DNA of 64,000 bases, taken from NCBI RefSeq assembly GCF_008254045.1, contig NZ_CP042425.1, forward strand, positions 3,968,001 to 4,032,000. Direction: 5' to 3'. The notes under the pieces are model-generated. The model did no database searches. It saw nothing but the letters and a program-made list of their open reading frames with translations, and was not told the DNA's origin. This DNA comes from Limnoglobus roseus. GTDB lineage: Bacteria; Planctomycetota; Planctomycetia; Gemmatales; Gemmataceae. This document shows positions 1 through 9,059 of the stretch, one piece after another. The translations under genes were made by a program, and so were the position numbers. Every line of letters begins with the position of its first letter. The stretch's first letter is position 1.

Positions 1-1
1 C

Positions 2-298
2 GATGAACTGACCGACGACGAACTCCGCGCCGGCGGCCGGCGGCTTCAGGCCAAGGTCAAACGCTGGCACCCCACCGTCGTCGCGTTCGTCGGCATCGGC
101 CCTTACCGGGTCGTCTCCGGCATCAAGGACGCCCGCGTCGGTCTCCAAAAGGATCCGTTCGGCGGCAGCCACGCCTGGGTCCTCCCCAACCCCAGTGGCC
201 TCAACGCCCACTACCAGCCCGCCGTCCTCGCACAACTCTTCGGAGAACTCCACCTCTGGTCCACGGCCCAGCACGAGGGCCGCCAAAATCAGAAGTGA
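2..298 (+). CDS. mug: Mismatch-specific uracil-DNA glycosylase (MUG/TDG family), C-terminal part
   Basis: The gene enters from the left edge, so only about 98 C-terminal residues are present. They contain the family signature LPNPSGLNAHY, which belongs to the MUG/TDG branch of the uracil-DNA glycosylase superfamily, preceded by the strand/loop HPTVVAFVGIGPYR. The family removes uracil or thymine from G:U and G:T mismatches by flipping the base and cutting the N-glycosidic bond in base-excision repair. The N-terminal catalytic GxNP motif lies outside the window. The reading frame is open from base 2 to the TGA at 296-298. The next gene starts about 100 bp downstream and looks unrelated. Confidence 0.85.
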   Translation, partial: DELTDDELRAGGRRLQAKVKRWHPTVVAFVGIGPYRVVSGIKDARVGLQKDPFGGSHAWVLPNPSGLNAHYQPAVLAQLFGELHLWSTAQHEGRQNQK

Positions 299-396
299 GG
301 CCGTCGACGTATCTCCAGGAGGGTAGTCGGTTCGGCGGCGTGTAAATCGCGGCTAGAAGTCGCATATTGACGCTATGCTGCATCTCGGAGGGAATC

Positions 397-1839
397 ATGT
401 CAACATCCAGCCCATTACCCACAACCGCCGATCCGCCCTCGCCCCCACTTCCTGTCGCGACCGCCAGGCCGAGTGCCGCTCCCTCTGCTCCGACACAAAC
501 CCGCCGCTGGCGCTCCCGGCTGATCTGGATCGGTGCCGTCGTGGTCGTGATCGGTCTCGCCGTTGTGTTCGGGGCGATCCCTTACGTTCGCTATCGCCTG
601 ACCCACTCGCTGACCGACGATGCGTTCGTCGAATCCCACTTGACCCATCTCGGCGCGCAGACGCCCGGACTGCTCACCCGCGTGCTCGTCGAGGAGCGGG
701 ACACGGTTAAGGCCGGGCAGTTGCTCGCCGAGATCGACCCTGAGCCGCACCGCCGGGCGGTCGATCTCGCCGCCGCGAAGCGGGCCAAGGCCGAGGGCGA
801 ATTGACTCTGGAGCGGTCCACCTGGGAACGGCTGGTGAAGGAGCACCCGCGCCGGGTGGCCGCCGCGAAGGCCGACCTCGAGTACGCCGAAGCCGGGGTG
901 GCCCAGGCGAAGACCGAGTTGGAGGTCGTTCGGGTGGACGTGGACAAGGCCGTCCGGGAGGCGGAAGCGGCGGTCGCGTCGGCCAAGGCCGTGCAGGTCA
1001 AAGCGGCCGAGGACGCGACCCGGTACGAGAAGTTGTTCAAGCAGGAGTCCGTGCCCAAGGTCAAGTGGGAGGATGCGGTGAAGGCGCTCGCGTCGGCTGA
1101 CGCCGACGTGCAGACCGCCGACGCTCGGCTCGACCGCGCCAGTTCGAACCGCCGCAAGGCGGCCATCGCCGAGCAAACGGTCGCGGTCGCGGTGAGCCGC
1201 CGGAACAAGGCCGGTGAAGAACTGCGGCTCGCGGAACTCGGCTTGCTGGCGGTGGAAGAGGCCGAGCTCAAGGTGAAGGTGTTGGAACTCGAAGTGAGCC
1301 AGGCCCGGCGGAACGAGTCGTGGGTGCGGATCCAGCTCGAGTACTGCCGCATCGTCGCGCCGTTCGACGGCGTTGTGGTCAAACGCTACCGGAACCCAGG
1401 GGACCACGCCCCGCTCGGTTCGCCGATTCTGAGTCTCTATGACGCGGACCTTGTGTTCGTGACGGCCTACCTGGAAGAGGACCGACTGGCGGGAGTGTCC
1501 CCGGGGAACGCCGTGGCGCTGAAACTCGACGCCTTTTCGCAGACTCTCGGCGGCCGGGTGGTATGGATCGGGCAGGCGACGGGGGCGAACTTCGCCCTCG
1601 TCCCGCGCGACGTCAGTTCGGGCGAGTTCACCAAAGTGCCGCAGCGGGTGCCGGTGCGCATCCTGCCCGATCGCGACGAGCGGTGGGGCGAACTGCGGCC
1701 GGGGTTGTCGGTGTCCGTTGTCTTCGATCACGGCCCCGGTGACCCGGAATGGGCGAGGGTCCAAGCGGAGCAGTTGCGGGCGCGGGGCGAACGCGGGGTC
1801 AGCCCGCTGGCCGTAACGAGTCCGGGGGGCGGGCCGTGA
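397..1839 (+). CDS. EmrA/HlyD-type membrane fusion protein of a multidrug efflux system
   Basis: Periplasmic adaptor, 480 aa, that links an inner-membrane pump to an outer-membrane channel. After a Pro-rich cytoplasmic N-terminus there is one membrane segment (about residues 36-58, IWIGAVVVVIGLAVVFGAI). A first half of a lipoyl-like domain follows (LGAQTPGLLTRVLVEE), then a long Ala/Glu/Lys-rich coiled coil, the second lipoyl half (IVAPFDGVVVKRYRNPGD) and a beta-barrel region. I chose the ATG at 397 because GGAGGG lies just upstream; an in-frame TTG at 367 would add ten unconvincing residues. The stop codon overlaps the GTG start of the MFS gene, so the two are probably translationally coupled. 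The domain order fits EmrA better than RND adaptors such as AcrA. The substrate is unknown. Confidence 0.9.
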   Translation: MSTSSPLPTTADPPSPPLPVATARPSAAPSAPTQTRRWRSRLIWIGAVVVVIGLAVVFGAIPYVRYRLTHSLTDDAFVESHLTHLGAQTPGLLTRVLVEERDTVKAGQLLAEIDPEPHRRAVDLAAAKRAKAEGELTLERSTWERLVKEHPRRVAAAKADLEYAEAGVAQAKTELEVVRVDVDKAVREAEAAVASAKAVQVKAAEDATRYEKLFKQESVPKVKWEDAVKALASADADVQTADARLDRASSNRRKAAIAEQTVAVAVSRRNKAGEELRLAELGLLAVEEAELKVKVLELEVSQARRNESWVRIQLEYCRIVAPFDGVVVKRYRNPGDHAPLGSPILSLYDADLVFVTAYLEEDRLAGVSPGNAVALKLDAFSQTLGGRVVWIGQATGANFALVPRDVSSGEFTKVPQRVPVRILPDRDERWGELRPGLSVSVVFDHGPGDPEWARVQAEQLRARGERGVSPLAVTSPGGGP

Positions 1840-3401
1840 CCGCCTCGCGTTCGCCGGAACGCGACTTCCTGGACCACGCCGGCGTGATCTTCGCCGTCGT
1901 CCCGGCCATGCTCCTGGCGGGGATCACGGCGACGCTGACCGACCTGCCGCGTATCTTCGTGGTCAGTGAACTGGCGTCGGATCGGTACCGATTCCAGTGG
2001 GTCACCGGGGCGACGTTGCTCGGCGGCGTCGTGGGGATCGCGAGCCTGGGGTGGCTGGCGGCACACCTCGGGCTGCGCCGCTGCTACCTGGGCGGGCTGT
2101 TCCTTTACGCGGTCGGGAGTGGGGCCGCGTCGATGGTCGGGGGGACCGACGCACTGGCCGTCGCGCGGTTCGTACAGAGTTGGGGCAACGGTCTGGTGGC
2201 CACGACCGTATTAGCGGTCCTGTGGCGCGAGTTCCCGGCACACCGCGACCTCGGCATCGCGGTGTTCGCGTTCGGCATCTACTTCGGCCGCATCGCCGGG
2301 CCGAGCGTCAGCACGTGGCTGATTACCCACGACGACTGGCGAACCGTGTTCTACGCCACCGGGGCGGCGGGCGCGATCGGCGTATTCGTGGCCTGGCAGG
2401 GGCTGCGGCAGGACGCGCCGGCGAGAGAGCCGCCGGGAGAGTTCGACTTCCTGGGCATGGCACTGCTGATCGGGTGGGTGCTCTGTTTGGTGATCGGGTT
2501 GTACCGGTTCCAGTTGTGGGGCTGGGGGCGGGCGAACGAAACGCTCGCGGTGGCCGGGCTGGGGCTGATCCTGTTCACGGCGTTCCTGTGGCGGCAGTTC
2601 GCCGCACGGCATCCCCTTCTGCAACTGCACCTGTTCGCCCGCCACCATTTTGCGATGGGGGTGATTAGCAAGGCGCTGGTGGACGGTCAATTCTTCGCCG
2701 TGCTGGCCATCATGACGCGGTACATGGCGGTGACCCGCGACTACCCGCGGATCACCACCGGGGCGGCGCTGCTGCCGGCGGTCGCGGCGATGACCGTGAC
2801 TCTCGCGATCACGGCGAAGTTCGGCACGCGGAACAACCGCAAGCTGCGGCTGCTGATCGGCCTGGCCGGGATGACCCTTGCAACGTGGCAGTTGACCCGC
2901 GTGGACCTCTTCACGCCCAAGGAATGGGTGAGCGGGGTGTTGGCGGCATGGGCGGCTTCGGTCGGGCTGATCGCCTCGCCGGTGATCTGCATCGCCCAGG
3001 ACAACCTGCGGCCGGAGGAGATCGCCGGGTCGGCGAGCATCAAGAACCTCGGCCTGGTGCTACCGGGGGCGCTGTGCGGCGGGCTGATCGCGATCGCCAG
3101 CGAGCGAGCGGGCGACCGCTATTTCGACTCGCTCCGGCAAACGATCCAGGTGAACCGCACGCCGGTCGGCGACGTGTCGGCCGGGCTGACGGACTGGATC
3201 ACCCGCACGCACGGCAGCGGGCCGAACGTGGCCGAACTTCAGGCCGCCCAGTTGTTGGGGCGGTACGTTCGGGCCACAGCCTCGGTGTTCGCGGATCAGA
3301 CCGCGTTCGGGTGGCTGACCGTCATCAGTGCGGCGACCTTCGTGCTCGCCTGCTTCCTCCGGCGAGCGCCGACGGAAATGCCCGGACCGCAGCGGGGCTG
3401 A
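1836..3401 (+). CDS. EmrB/QacA-type MFS drug transporter (DHA2)
   Basis: Inner-membrane proton-coupled exporter of 521 aa with about fourteen hydrophobic segments, the size and topology of the 14-TM DHA2 family. The loop after TM2-3 has the MFS-like run AAHLGLRRCYLGG, and a DDWR motif follows TM6 as in EmrB-type proteins. The start is placed at the GTG at 1836, which overlaps the adaptor gene's stop (GTGA); the frame is also open further upstream but that stretch is not hydrophobic and lies within the adaptor gene. A large periplasmic loop near the C-terminus (about residues 430-485) precedes the last helix. The convergent TolC-like gene ends only 14 bp away, so a complete tripartite exporter is encoded here on two transcripts. 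Confidence 0.9.
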   Translation: MTASRSPERDFLDHAGVIFAVVPAMLLAGITATLTDLPRIFVVSELASDRYRFQWVTGATLLGGVVGIASLGWLAAHLGLRRCYLGGLFLYAVGSGAASMVGGTDALAVARFVQSWGNGLVATTVLAVLWREFPAHRDLGIAVFAFGIYFGRIAGPSVSTWLITHDDWRTVFYATGAAGAIGVFVAWQGLRQDAPAREPPGEFDFLGMALLIGWVLCLVIGLYRFQLWGWGRANETLAVAGLGLILFTAFLWRQFAARHPLLQLHLFARHHFAMGVISKALVDGQFFAVLAIMTRYMAVTRDYPRITTGAALLPAVAAMTVTLAITAKFGTRNNRKLRLLIGLAGMTLATWQLTRVDLFTPKEWVSGVLAAWAASVGLIASPVICIAQDNLRPEEIAGSASIKNLGLVLPGALCGGLIAIASERAGDRYFDSLRQTIQVNRTPVGDVSAGLTDWITRTHGSGPNVAELQAAQLLGRYVRATASVFADQTAFGWLTVISAATFVLACFLRRAPTEMPGPQRG

Positions 3402-3415
3402 TGGAGTCGTCCCGG

Positions 3416-4915
3416 CTACCGATCGGCCGGCCGCGGTGCCGGCGGCGAATCGGCGGCGGGCGGTTTTAAGGACGGCTCAGGCTGGGAAGCCCCTCCCGTC
3501 GCGAACTTCATTCGGGCGAGCGCGATCACGAGATCGTACCGGGCGGAGTTCAAATTCTGCTCGGCCTGGATCAGGGCCGTCTCGGCGTCCACCACGTCGG
3601 TCGGCTTGGCGTCCCCGCGGGCGTACCGGTTGCGGACCAACCGGAGCGTCTCCGCCGCCTGCCCGGTGGCCGTCCGGGCCTGCTTCAATCGGCCGACCGC
3701 GTCCTCGATGTTCCGATACGCGACGTGCGTCTCGAACGCGATCGTGTCGCACACCTGTTGCCCCTGGGCGAACGCGACTTCGATTTCCGCGTCGGCCCCG
3801 CGCACCTCGGCCCGCCGGCGGCCGCCCTCGTACAGGTTCCACTTCAGGAAGATGCCCGCGTCGGCCACCTGCGCGTTCTGCACGCGGCTTCCGTCGACCA
3901 GTGCCCCGCCGCCGTTCGCGGTGATGACGGGCAGAAAGTCGGCCCGCGCTGCGTCGGCGCCACGGCCGGCGATCGCCACGCCGTAGCGGACCACGGAGAG
4001 TTCCGGCCGTCCGGCGACCGCCTGAGCCAGACAGTCTTCCAACCGAACCGGGTATTCGTCGAGGTCCGCGGTCCGGTCGGCCACCCGCGTCGGAGCGCTG
4101 ACGTTGACGCCCATCGCCCGGTTCAGCGCCGCGACCGCGATCTGTGCTTCACTGGTGGCGGTGATGAGCCCCTGCCGCACGTCGGCCAGAAAGACTTCGG
4201 CCCGGAGCACGTCCTCGCGGGTCAGCGCGCCGTTCGTGGCCAGGTTCCGCACGTCCTTGAGCGCCGCCTCGGCCCGCACCACGGCCCGCTCGGCAACCAA
4301 CCGCGAAGCGCGGGCCTGGAGGACGCGGGCGTAGTTGAGGGCGACGTCGAACGCGACCGCCTGTCGAGTCCTCTCCCACTGCCACCGGGCCACCTCGGCC
4401 CGCATCGAAGCCTGGTCGTGGACGGCCAACCGCTTACCGAACTGGAACACAGTCCACTGAACCCGGAGGTCGAGGGCCTCAAAGTCCTGGTTCCCCGGCC
4501 CGAATCCCCGCACCGGTAGGACGGGGAACCGCCCGCCGTCCGGGATGCCGACAAAGCCGGCCTGGCTGGAATACGTCTGGAACCCGTAGTTCATCCCGAC
4601 CGTCGGCAGGAAGGCGGCGTAGGCGGAGCCCTCGCCCGCTTCGCGCACCGCGGCGACCCACCGGGCCTCGGCGAGGCGGGGGCTGTGCTGCATCGCCAGC
4701 TCTTCGGCCATCTCAAGGGTGAGTGGCTGGTCCAGCGGCGGCTGGGGCTCTCGCGCCGGTCCGGCCGCAGCCGGCACGACAGGGTCGTAATCCTTCGGGA
4801 GAACTTGCGGGGCCGTAACGCGAGCCGCGAATCGCTCGGATGCCGGCGGTAGGGGGCGAGAAACGCACCCGATCCCGGCCAGCAAGAGGGACGTAACGGA
4901 GACAGCCGGTCTCAT
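3416..4915 (-). CDS. TolC/NodT-type outer-membrane efflux lipoprotein
   Basis: Outer-membrane factor of 499 aa. The ATG at 4915 gives a lipoprotein signal (MRPAVSVTSLLLAGIGC) with a lipobox-like IGC; an upstream in-frame ATG at 4969 would bury this signal. Two repeated helical OEP halves follow, recognisable by LEMAEELAMQHSPRLAEARW at the first helix and by the repeat-end pattern RYARGDAKPTDVVDAETAL in the second. The C-terminus is a Pro/Ala-rich tail. Such proteins trimerise into a channel that docks on EmrA-type adaptors. The gene is convergent with the EmrA/EmrB pair and almost touches it (14 bp), so the three products very likely act together although they are not co-transcribed. Confidence 0.88.
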   Translation of the reverse strand: MRPAVSVTSLLLAGIGCVSRPLPPASERFAARVTAPQVLPKDYDPVVPAAAGPAREPQPPLDQPLTLEMAEELAMQHSPRLAEARWVAAVREAGEGSAYAAFLPTVGMNYGFQTYSSQAGFVGIPDGGRFPVLPVRGFGPGNQDFEALDLRVQWTVFQFGKRLAVHDQASMRAEVARWQWERTRQAVAFDVALNYARVLQARASRLVAERAVVRAEAALKDVRNLATNGALTREDVLRAEVFLADVRQGLITATSEAQIAVAALNRAMGVNVSAPTRVADRTADLDEYPVRLEDCLAQAVAGRPELSVVRYGVAIAGRGADAARADFLPVITANGGGALVDGSRVQNAQVADAGIFLKWNLYEGGRRRAEVRGADAEIEVAFAQGQQVCDTIAFETHVAYRNIEDAVGRLKQARTATGQAAETLRLVRNRYARGDAKPTDVVDAETALIQAEQNLNSARYDLVIALARMKFATGGASQPEPSLKPPAADSPPAPRPADR

Positions 4916-5082
4916 CGAATGGTCCTGCCCGGTTACCGGAACTGTCACCGGGATGGTGTCTCGCACCAATCCACATCTAGAAAGCGCGGGACATAGCGTG
5001 GCGCGATTCTCAGGTCAATCCTAACGTCGAGGGAGCGATGGGCGGCTTCTCATACGTCAGCCCGGTGGGGCAGCGAAAAGTG

Positions 5083-5847
5083 TCAATACCCCGTACGGTA
5101 GGCGGGCAGTGAGACCAAGAACTCGGCCCCCGTGCCGGGGCCGTCACTGAATGCCGAGACGTGCCCCCCGTGAAGCTCAACCAAGGTTTTGACCAGGGCG
5201 AGGCCGATTCCGAGGCCACTCGTCCGTTGTTCGGCGAGTCGGGAACCTTGCGAATAGAGATCGAAGACCCGTGGTAGCAAGTGTGGTTCAATCCCCCGAC
5301 CGTTGTCACGGATGCAGAGCACGATCTGCTTGTCTTCGGCCCCCACGGTTAGACTGATACGGCCGCCGGGAGGGGTGTACTTGGCCGCGTTGGAGAGCAG
5401 ATTCGTCAGGACCTGCTCCAACCGCGACGGGTCGGCAAGAACGAGCAGTGGCTGCGGAGGGCGTTTAACCTGCAGCCCGTGCCCGGATCGGGCCATCAGG
5501 TGGTTGACGGTCTCGATCGCCCGTTCTGCAATGACCGAGACGTCCACAATTTCCTGACGCAGGACCAGCTTACCGTGGCAACCTGCGCAGACGTCGAAGA
5601 CGTCATCAATGATCCGCGCGGCCCTCGCCGTCTGGCGTTCCGCGATCATCCTCGCCCGCCGTGCATCGGGGTTGGCCGAGTCCGGCATCGCCGCCAAAGC
5701 GTACAGCGCTGCGGCGAGCGGGCTTCTCAGCTCGTGCGCCAGGGTCGTCAGCAAATCCCCGGCCCGCCCTGCTTCCGATCCTACCGTAGCGAGGAGCGTG
5801 CTCCCCATAACTCGTTCGATCACCGGCGAAATGAGGCGACTGCGCAT
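5083..5847 (-). CDS. Small sensor-less histidine kinase
   Basis: Two-component kinase core of about 254 aa. A HisKA helix carries the phospho-acceptor His38 in LAHELRSPLAAAL. The ATPase domain has the N box (LTNLLSNAAKYTPPGG), the G1 box DNGRGIEP and the G2 box GLGIGLALVKTLVE. There is no signal peptide, membrane segment or PAS domain, so the protein should be cytoplasmic and take its input through a partner. The start at 5847 has GGAG ten bases upstream; the frame extends to 5967 but that stretch is unlike a kinase N-terminus. No response regulator gene is adjacent, so this is an orphan kinase. Regulation of the neighbouring efflux genes is possible but not shown. Confidence 0.88.
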   Translation of the reverse strand: MRSRLISPVIERVMGSTLLATVGSEAGRAGDLLTTLAHELRSPLAAALYALAAMPDSANPDARRARMIAERQTARAARIIDDVFDVCAGCHGKLVLRQEIVDVSVIAERAIETVNHLMARSGHGLQVKRPPQPLLVLADPSRLEQVLTNLLSNAAKYTPPGGRISLTVGAEDKQIVLCIRDNGRGIEPHLLPRVFDLYSQGSRLAEQRTSGLGIGLALVKTLVELHGGHVSAFSDGPGTGAEFLVSLPAYRTGY

Positions 5848-6072
5848 GGTTATCGCTCCGTGGGGAATGCTCTGAGGAATTGATGACAAGACTGAATCGA
5901 ACGACGAAAGGTACTCGACACATTGGCGCGGCCCGGGATGTATCGTGTTTGTTTCTCGACTGCACATCTAAAAGCGTGACGAGGGGACAGCGGAGCTTAT
6001 GTGATTTGACCCGTGATCCACTATCTACTCGATGATGACTCGGTTGTCGGATCGGTCTATCACCTGATTCCA

Positions 6073-6116
6073 GCACTCACGCCGGGACGGACCGGCAGTC
6101 CGTCCGGCGTGAGTGC
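6073..6116. repeat. Long near-perfect hairpin
   Basis: Left arm 6073-6092 and right arm 6098-6116 pair over 19 bp with one bulged G and the loop CGGCA. The arms read GCACTCACGCCGGGACGGAC and GTCCGTCCGGCGTGAGTGC. No T-tract follows on either strand, so it is not a classical intrinsic terminator, although it lies downstream of the leftward 6327-12824 operon and could protect or end that transcript. Confidence 0.75.
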
Positions 6117-6198
6117 TCGTGGGCGAGGACGAGGGGGGTTGCCCGAGAATTGGAGGTCCGGCTTCGGCCCGGCTGGGGTCGTAGACGAGGAGAACCTC

Positions 6199-6242
6199 GG
6201 TCGCCCCGTTCGGGCGACCTACCGATCGGCCCGGCCGATCGG
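6199..6242. repeat. Two adjacent short palindromes
   Basis: GGTCGCCC (6199) pairs with GGGCGACC (to 6219) around a 5-nt loop. CCGATCGGCC (6222) pairs with GGCCGATCGG (to 6242) with almost no loop. They lie just past the stop of the leftward esterase operon and may act with the 6073 hairpin as a terminator or 3'-end stabiliser. Confidence 0.55.
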
Positions 6243-6326
6243 CTCGCGGCACGACCAAGAATAGCGTCAGCGGTGGGCTTCCGATCGGGCCGCTTGCCCG
6301 TCACTCCAAATCGGTCGTACGATTCG

Positions 6327-7151
6327 TCACTTCCCCAGAGCCTTCACCATGCCCGCGGCGAACCGTTCGCCGAGTGTGATCTGACTCGCCGCATCGAAAT
6401 GGGTGCCCTGATCCTGTGTGTGCAAACCCGCGGCGGAAACGAAGAACGCTCCCGGCACTTTCCCGGCGACCGACTTTTGAGCGGCCCGCACCGCATCCCG
6501 CTTGCCGTTGTCGTACACCTCACCGACGCCGAACGGCAGACCGGGGGCTTCGAGATCCTTTCGCACGCGCGTGATGAACTGGGACAAAAGGGCTTCGTAC
6601 TTCTCCGCCGTCAGACCGGCGTCGCTTTCGCCCTGATGCCAAATCATGCCGCGCAGGTCGAACGTGTGCTTCCCGTCCTTGAGCTCCTTGAGCGATTGCC
6701 GCGTGAATGTCAGGAAGGCCGCGTAGAGTTTATCCTTGGCGTCGGGGTTCCAGTCTTTCGCAAGGCTGGTGCCGCCTTCGGCGTACTTGATGAGCGTGAC
6801 GTTCTTGCCTTTGAAGTGGTCTGCCAGGCCGCGGCCGAACGCGACCTCCGGGCCGAACGACTTGCCTGGTAGCGTAGTGATTCTCGGCTTTCCCGGTGGC
6901 ACGCTCCAACCGGGTTGCAGCGGTTGAAAGCCGTTGCTCGTCAACACCGGCCCGCGCTGCGACGAACAGGAGTATGCGATCCGCACGTCGGCCTGCGGCT
7001 TCGCCCACTTCGCGAGGGGGCCGGTCAACTCCTCGGCTTTCCCGCGGCCGTCGCAGTTCGACTGCCCCGCCACAAGGAAGACTTCGTAATGGTCCGCCCT
7101 CGCGCCCGTCGCGACGACGAAGAGCATCACCGCCAGAATGGATCGCGTCAT
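6327..7151 (-). CDS. Secreted sialate-O-acetylesterase-like esterase (SASA domain)
   Basis: Secreted SGNH-fold carbohydrate esterase, 274 aa. A signal peptide (MTRSILAVMLFVVATGARA) is followed by block I FLVAGQSNCDGRG, which carries the nucleophilic serine in GQSN, and later by GMIWHQGESDAG, typical of the DUF303/SASA family. A C-terminal GTHFDAASQITLGERFA supplies the Asp-x-x-like block with a His (THFD). The family removes O-acetyl groups from sugars such as sialic acid or acetyl-xylan; the true substrate cannot be read from sequence. It is the last gene of a leftward operon, 15 bp after the tandem GDSL gene, so a role in polysaccharide deacetylation with its neighbours is likely. Confidence 0.85.
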   Translation of the reverse strand: MTRSILAVMLFVVATGARADHYEVFLVAGQSNCDGRGKAEELTGPLAKWAKPQADVRIAYSCSSQRGPVLTSNGFQPLQPGWSVPPGKPRITTLPGKSFGPEVAFGRGLADHFKGKNVTLIKYAEGGTSLAKDWNPDAKDKLYAAFLTFTRQSLKELKDGKHTFDLRGMIWHQGESDAGLTAEKYEALLSQFITRVRKDLEAPGLPFGVGEVYDNGKRDAVRAAQKSVAGKVPGAFFVSAAGLHTQDQGTHFDAASQITLGERFAAGMVKALGK

Positions 7152-7166
7152 TGCCTCTCTGGATGT

Positions 7167-9029
7167 TCAGTTGCCGGCCGGCGTCTCGGTTTTGCCGCCG
7201 AAGGCACTCACCGGGAGATCAAACTTCTCCGGGGAGTCGGGCTTCTCGGGGTCGAACGAACCGACGTCCGCGGCGAGGTGCTTCGCCAACGCGGGCACAC
7301 TCGCTTTGATCCCCTCGACCACGCAGCGGGCGAGTTCGTAGCCGCCGTAGGCGTTGTGGTGTGTGTTGTCCTTCAGTGCCTCGTCCCGGCCGGGGAACGT
7401 CTTGGCCGGGTAGTGCACGAACGCGCGGGCCGACTTCTCCGGCCCCAGCGCGGCGTACAGCTTCAGGCTCATCGCGTGCAGGTCGATCACTGGTACCTTC
7501 TCCTCTTTGCCGACTTGCCGCACCGCGGCGGCGTAGTCCGCCAGCGTCGGGGTCGGCTGGCCCGCGTCGTTGAACCTCCGGCGTTCCATCGGTGCCACCA
7601 GTACGGGCAGGCCGCCTTTGCCGCGGGCCGCGGCGACGAACCGTTTGAGGTCCGCCTTGTAGGTGGTGAACGCCCCGGCCCCGGCTCGCTTGTCCTTCTG
7701 GTCGTTGTGGCCGAACTGAATGAACAGGTAGTCGCCCGGCTTCATCATGCCGAGAATCTTGGCGAGCCGCTTCTGGCCCTCGAACGAGAACAGGGCGAGG
7801 CCCGATTCCGCGTGGTTGGACACCGCCACGGTCGGCCCGAAAAACCGCGGGAGCATCTGGCCCCACCCGGCGAACGGCTCGTGCCGTTGGTCCGTGACGG
7901 TCGAATCGCCGGCGAGAAAGACCGTCACCGCGTCCGTCACGGGCACGATCTCAACGGACACCACGCCCGGCTTCTTGCCGTTGAATTCCAGCGTGAGCAG
8001 GTCGTCCCAACCCGGCGTCACCGGCGGGCCCTTCTCGCGGTCGTTCAGCTTGGCGACGCCGGGCCGGCGGACGTTCACGGTGAAGACGCGGGTCTCGAAC
8101 TTGCCGGGCGTCGTGTCCACGCGCTCGACCATCAGGCGGCGGGTCTCGGCCTTGACCGTGGTGGAGGTGGCCGCCGTTGCGGAGCCGAACCGCATCGTCA
8201 CGCGGTAGTTCCCCTCGTCCAGCGACACCGCGAAGAGAGCGGGATCCTTCGGCGACGCGGTCAGGAACCCGTGGCCGCGGGCGGCGTCAAAGACCTGCCC
8301 GGCAGCAACGGCCGTGAAGCCGGCCGGCGGTTCGCCCGACTCGAAGGTATACCGTTGGCCCACGGCGAGCGTGGGGACCGCCTTCACCAGTTCTTCGGCC
8401 ACGAGGCGGCCGACGGCTGTGCTGCCCTTCGCGTTCAGGTGCGTGTTGTCGATCTCCGTGCCCTTCCGCGGCGAGAACGTGTCGATCTCCGCCCGCCCGA
8501 GCCGTTCGTAGAGTTCAATTGACCGCGCGTGCAGATCGATCAGCGGCACCTTCCTGTCCTTCGCGACGGCCTTCACCGCTTCGACGTAGGGCACGAGCGT
8601 CGAATGAATCTTGCCGTCGGCGGCCCAGTCACGGCGGCTGAGGGACGTGACGAGGACCGGCTTCGCGCCCGCGGCAAGCACGTCCTCGACAAACTGCGTC
8701 AGGTTCGCCTTGAAGGTCGTCGCCGGGTCGGTGCCGCGTTTCGGGTCGTCGGTCTTCTGGTCGTTGTGACCGAACTGGATGAGGACGTAGTCCGGTTTCG
8801 CGGCGAGCACCTTCTTCCACAGCCCCTCGTCGCGGAAACTCTTGGAACTCCGCCCGCCCACTGAGAAGTTGAGGACTTCGACCGACTTCGGCAGGGCCGA
8901 CGTGAAGCCTTCGCCCCAGCCGGCCTGGGCCGTGACGGTCGAATCGCCGGCGAGCGCGATTCGCACACGCGGTTCCTCGGTGCGGCCGGGCACGGTCAGG
9001 CACAGGAGTACGAGAACGGCGGTTCGCAT
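7167..9029 (-). CDS. Secreted tandem GDSL esterase (two rhamnogalacturonan-acetylesterase-like domains)
   Basis: A 620-aa secreted protein with two complete SGNH domains of the CE12/RhgT type. Domain 1 (about residues 22-220) has block I ALAGDSTVTAQAGWGEGF, FGHNDQKTD and a C-terminal DNTHLNAKGS. Domain 2 (about residues 375-600) has FLAGDSTVTDQ, FGHNDQKDKR and DNTHHNAYGGYELAR. Both therefore keep Ser, Asn and the Asp-x-x-His pair. They are joined by a beta-rich linker (about 225-365) resembling the carbohydrate-binding part seen between such domains. The start is the ATG at 9029, with a hydrophobic leader. The gene lies 30 bp after the GH2-esterase gene and 15 bp before the SASA gene. Deacetylation of pectin-type rhamnogalacturonan is the best guess for its role. 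Confidence 0.87.
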   Translation of the reverse strand: MRTAVLVLLCLTVPGRTEEPRVRIALAGDSTVTAQAGWGEGFTSALPKSVEVLNFSVGGRSSKSFRDEGLWKKVLAAKPDYVLIQFGHNDQKTDDPKRGTDPATTFKANLTQFVEDVLAAGAKPVLVTSLSRRDWAADGKIHSTLVPYVEAVKAVAKDRKVPLIDLHARSIELYERLGRAEIDTFSPRKGTEIDNTHLNAKGSTAVGRLVAEELVKAVPTLAVGQRYTFESGEPPAGFTAVAAGQVFDAARGHGFLTASPKDPALFAVSLDEGNYRVTMRFGSATAATSTTVKAETRRLMVERVDTTPGKFETRVFTVNVRRPGVAKLNDREKGPPVTPGWDDLLTLEFNGKKPGVVSVEIVPVTDAVTVFLAGDSTVTDQRHEPFAGWGQMLPRFFGPTVAVSNHAESGLALFSFEGQKRLAKILGMMKPGDYLFIQFGHNDQKDKRAGAGAFTTYKADLKRFVAAARGKGGLPVLVAPMERRRFNDAGQPTPTLADYAAAVRQVGKEEKVPVIDLHAMSLKLYAALGPEKSARAFVHYPAKTFPGRDEALKDNTHHNAYGGYELARCVVEGIKASVPALAKHLAADVGSFDPEKPDSPEKFDLPVSAFGGKTETPAGN

Positions 9030-9059
9030 GATCGGCCTCGTGGGGAGAGGGGCGTCGCG

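Larger units (their letters stand above)
5848..6326. other. Intergenic region with three inverted repeats
   Basis: No gene is recognisable here. The stretch separates two leftward genes and holds three dyad symmetries, listed separately. ORFs on both strands overlap one another and lack family signatures. Confidence 0.6.

Noticed and set aside
415..1764. 449-aa minus-strand open frame
   Set aside because: It mirrors the EmrA-like gene and has His/Arg-rich, low-information sequence.
6073..6116. Intrinsic terminator
   Set aside because: The stem is strong but no T-run follows on either strand, so I list it only as a hairpin.
6915..8522. 535-aa plus-strand open frame
   Set aside because: It overlaps, in antisense, the SASA and tandem GDSL genes, which have signal peptides and catalytic motifs; its composition is that of a shadow frame.
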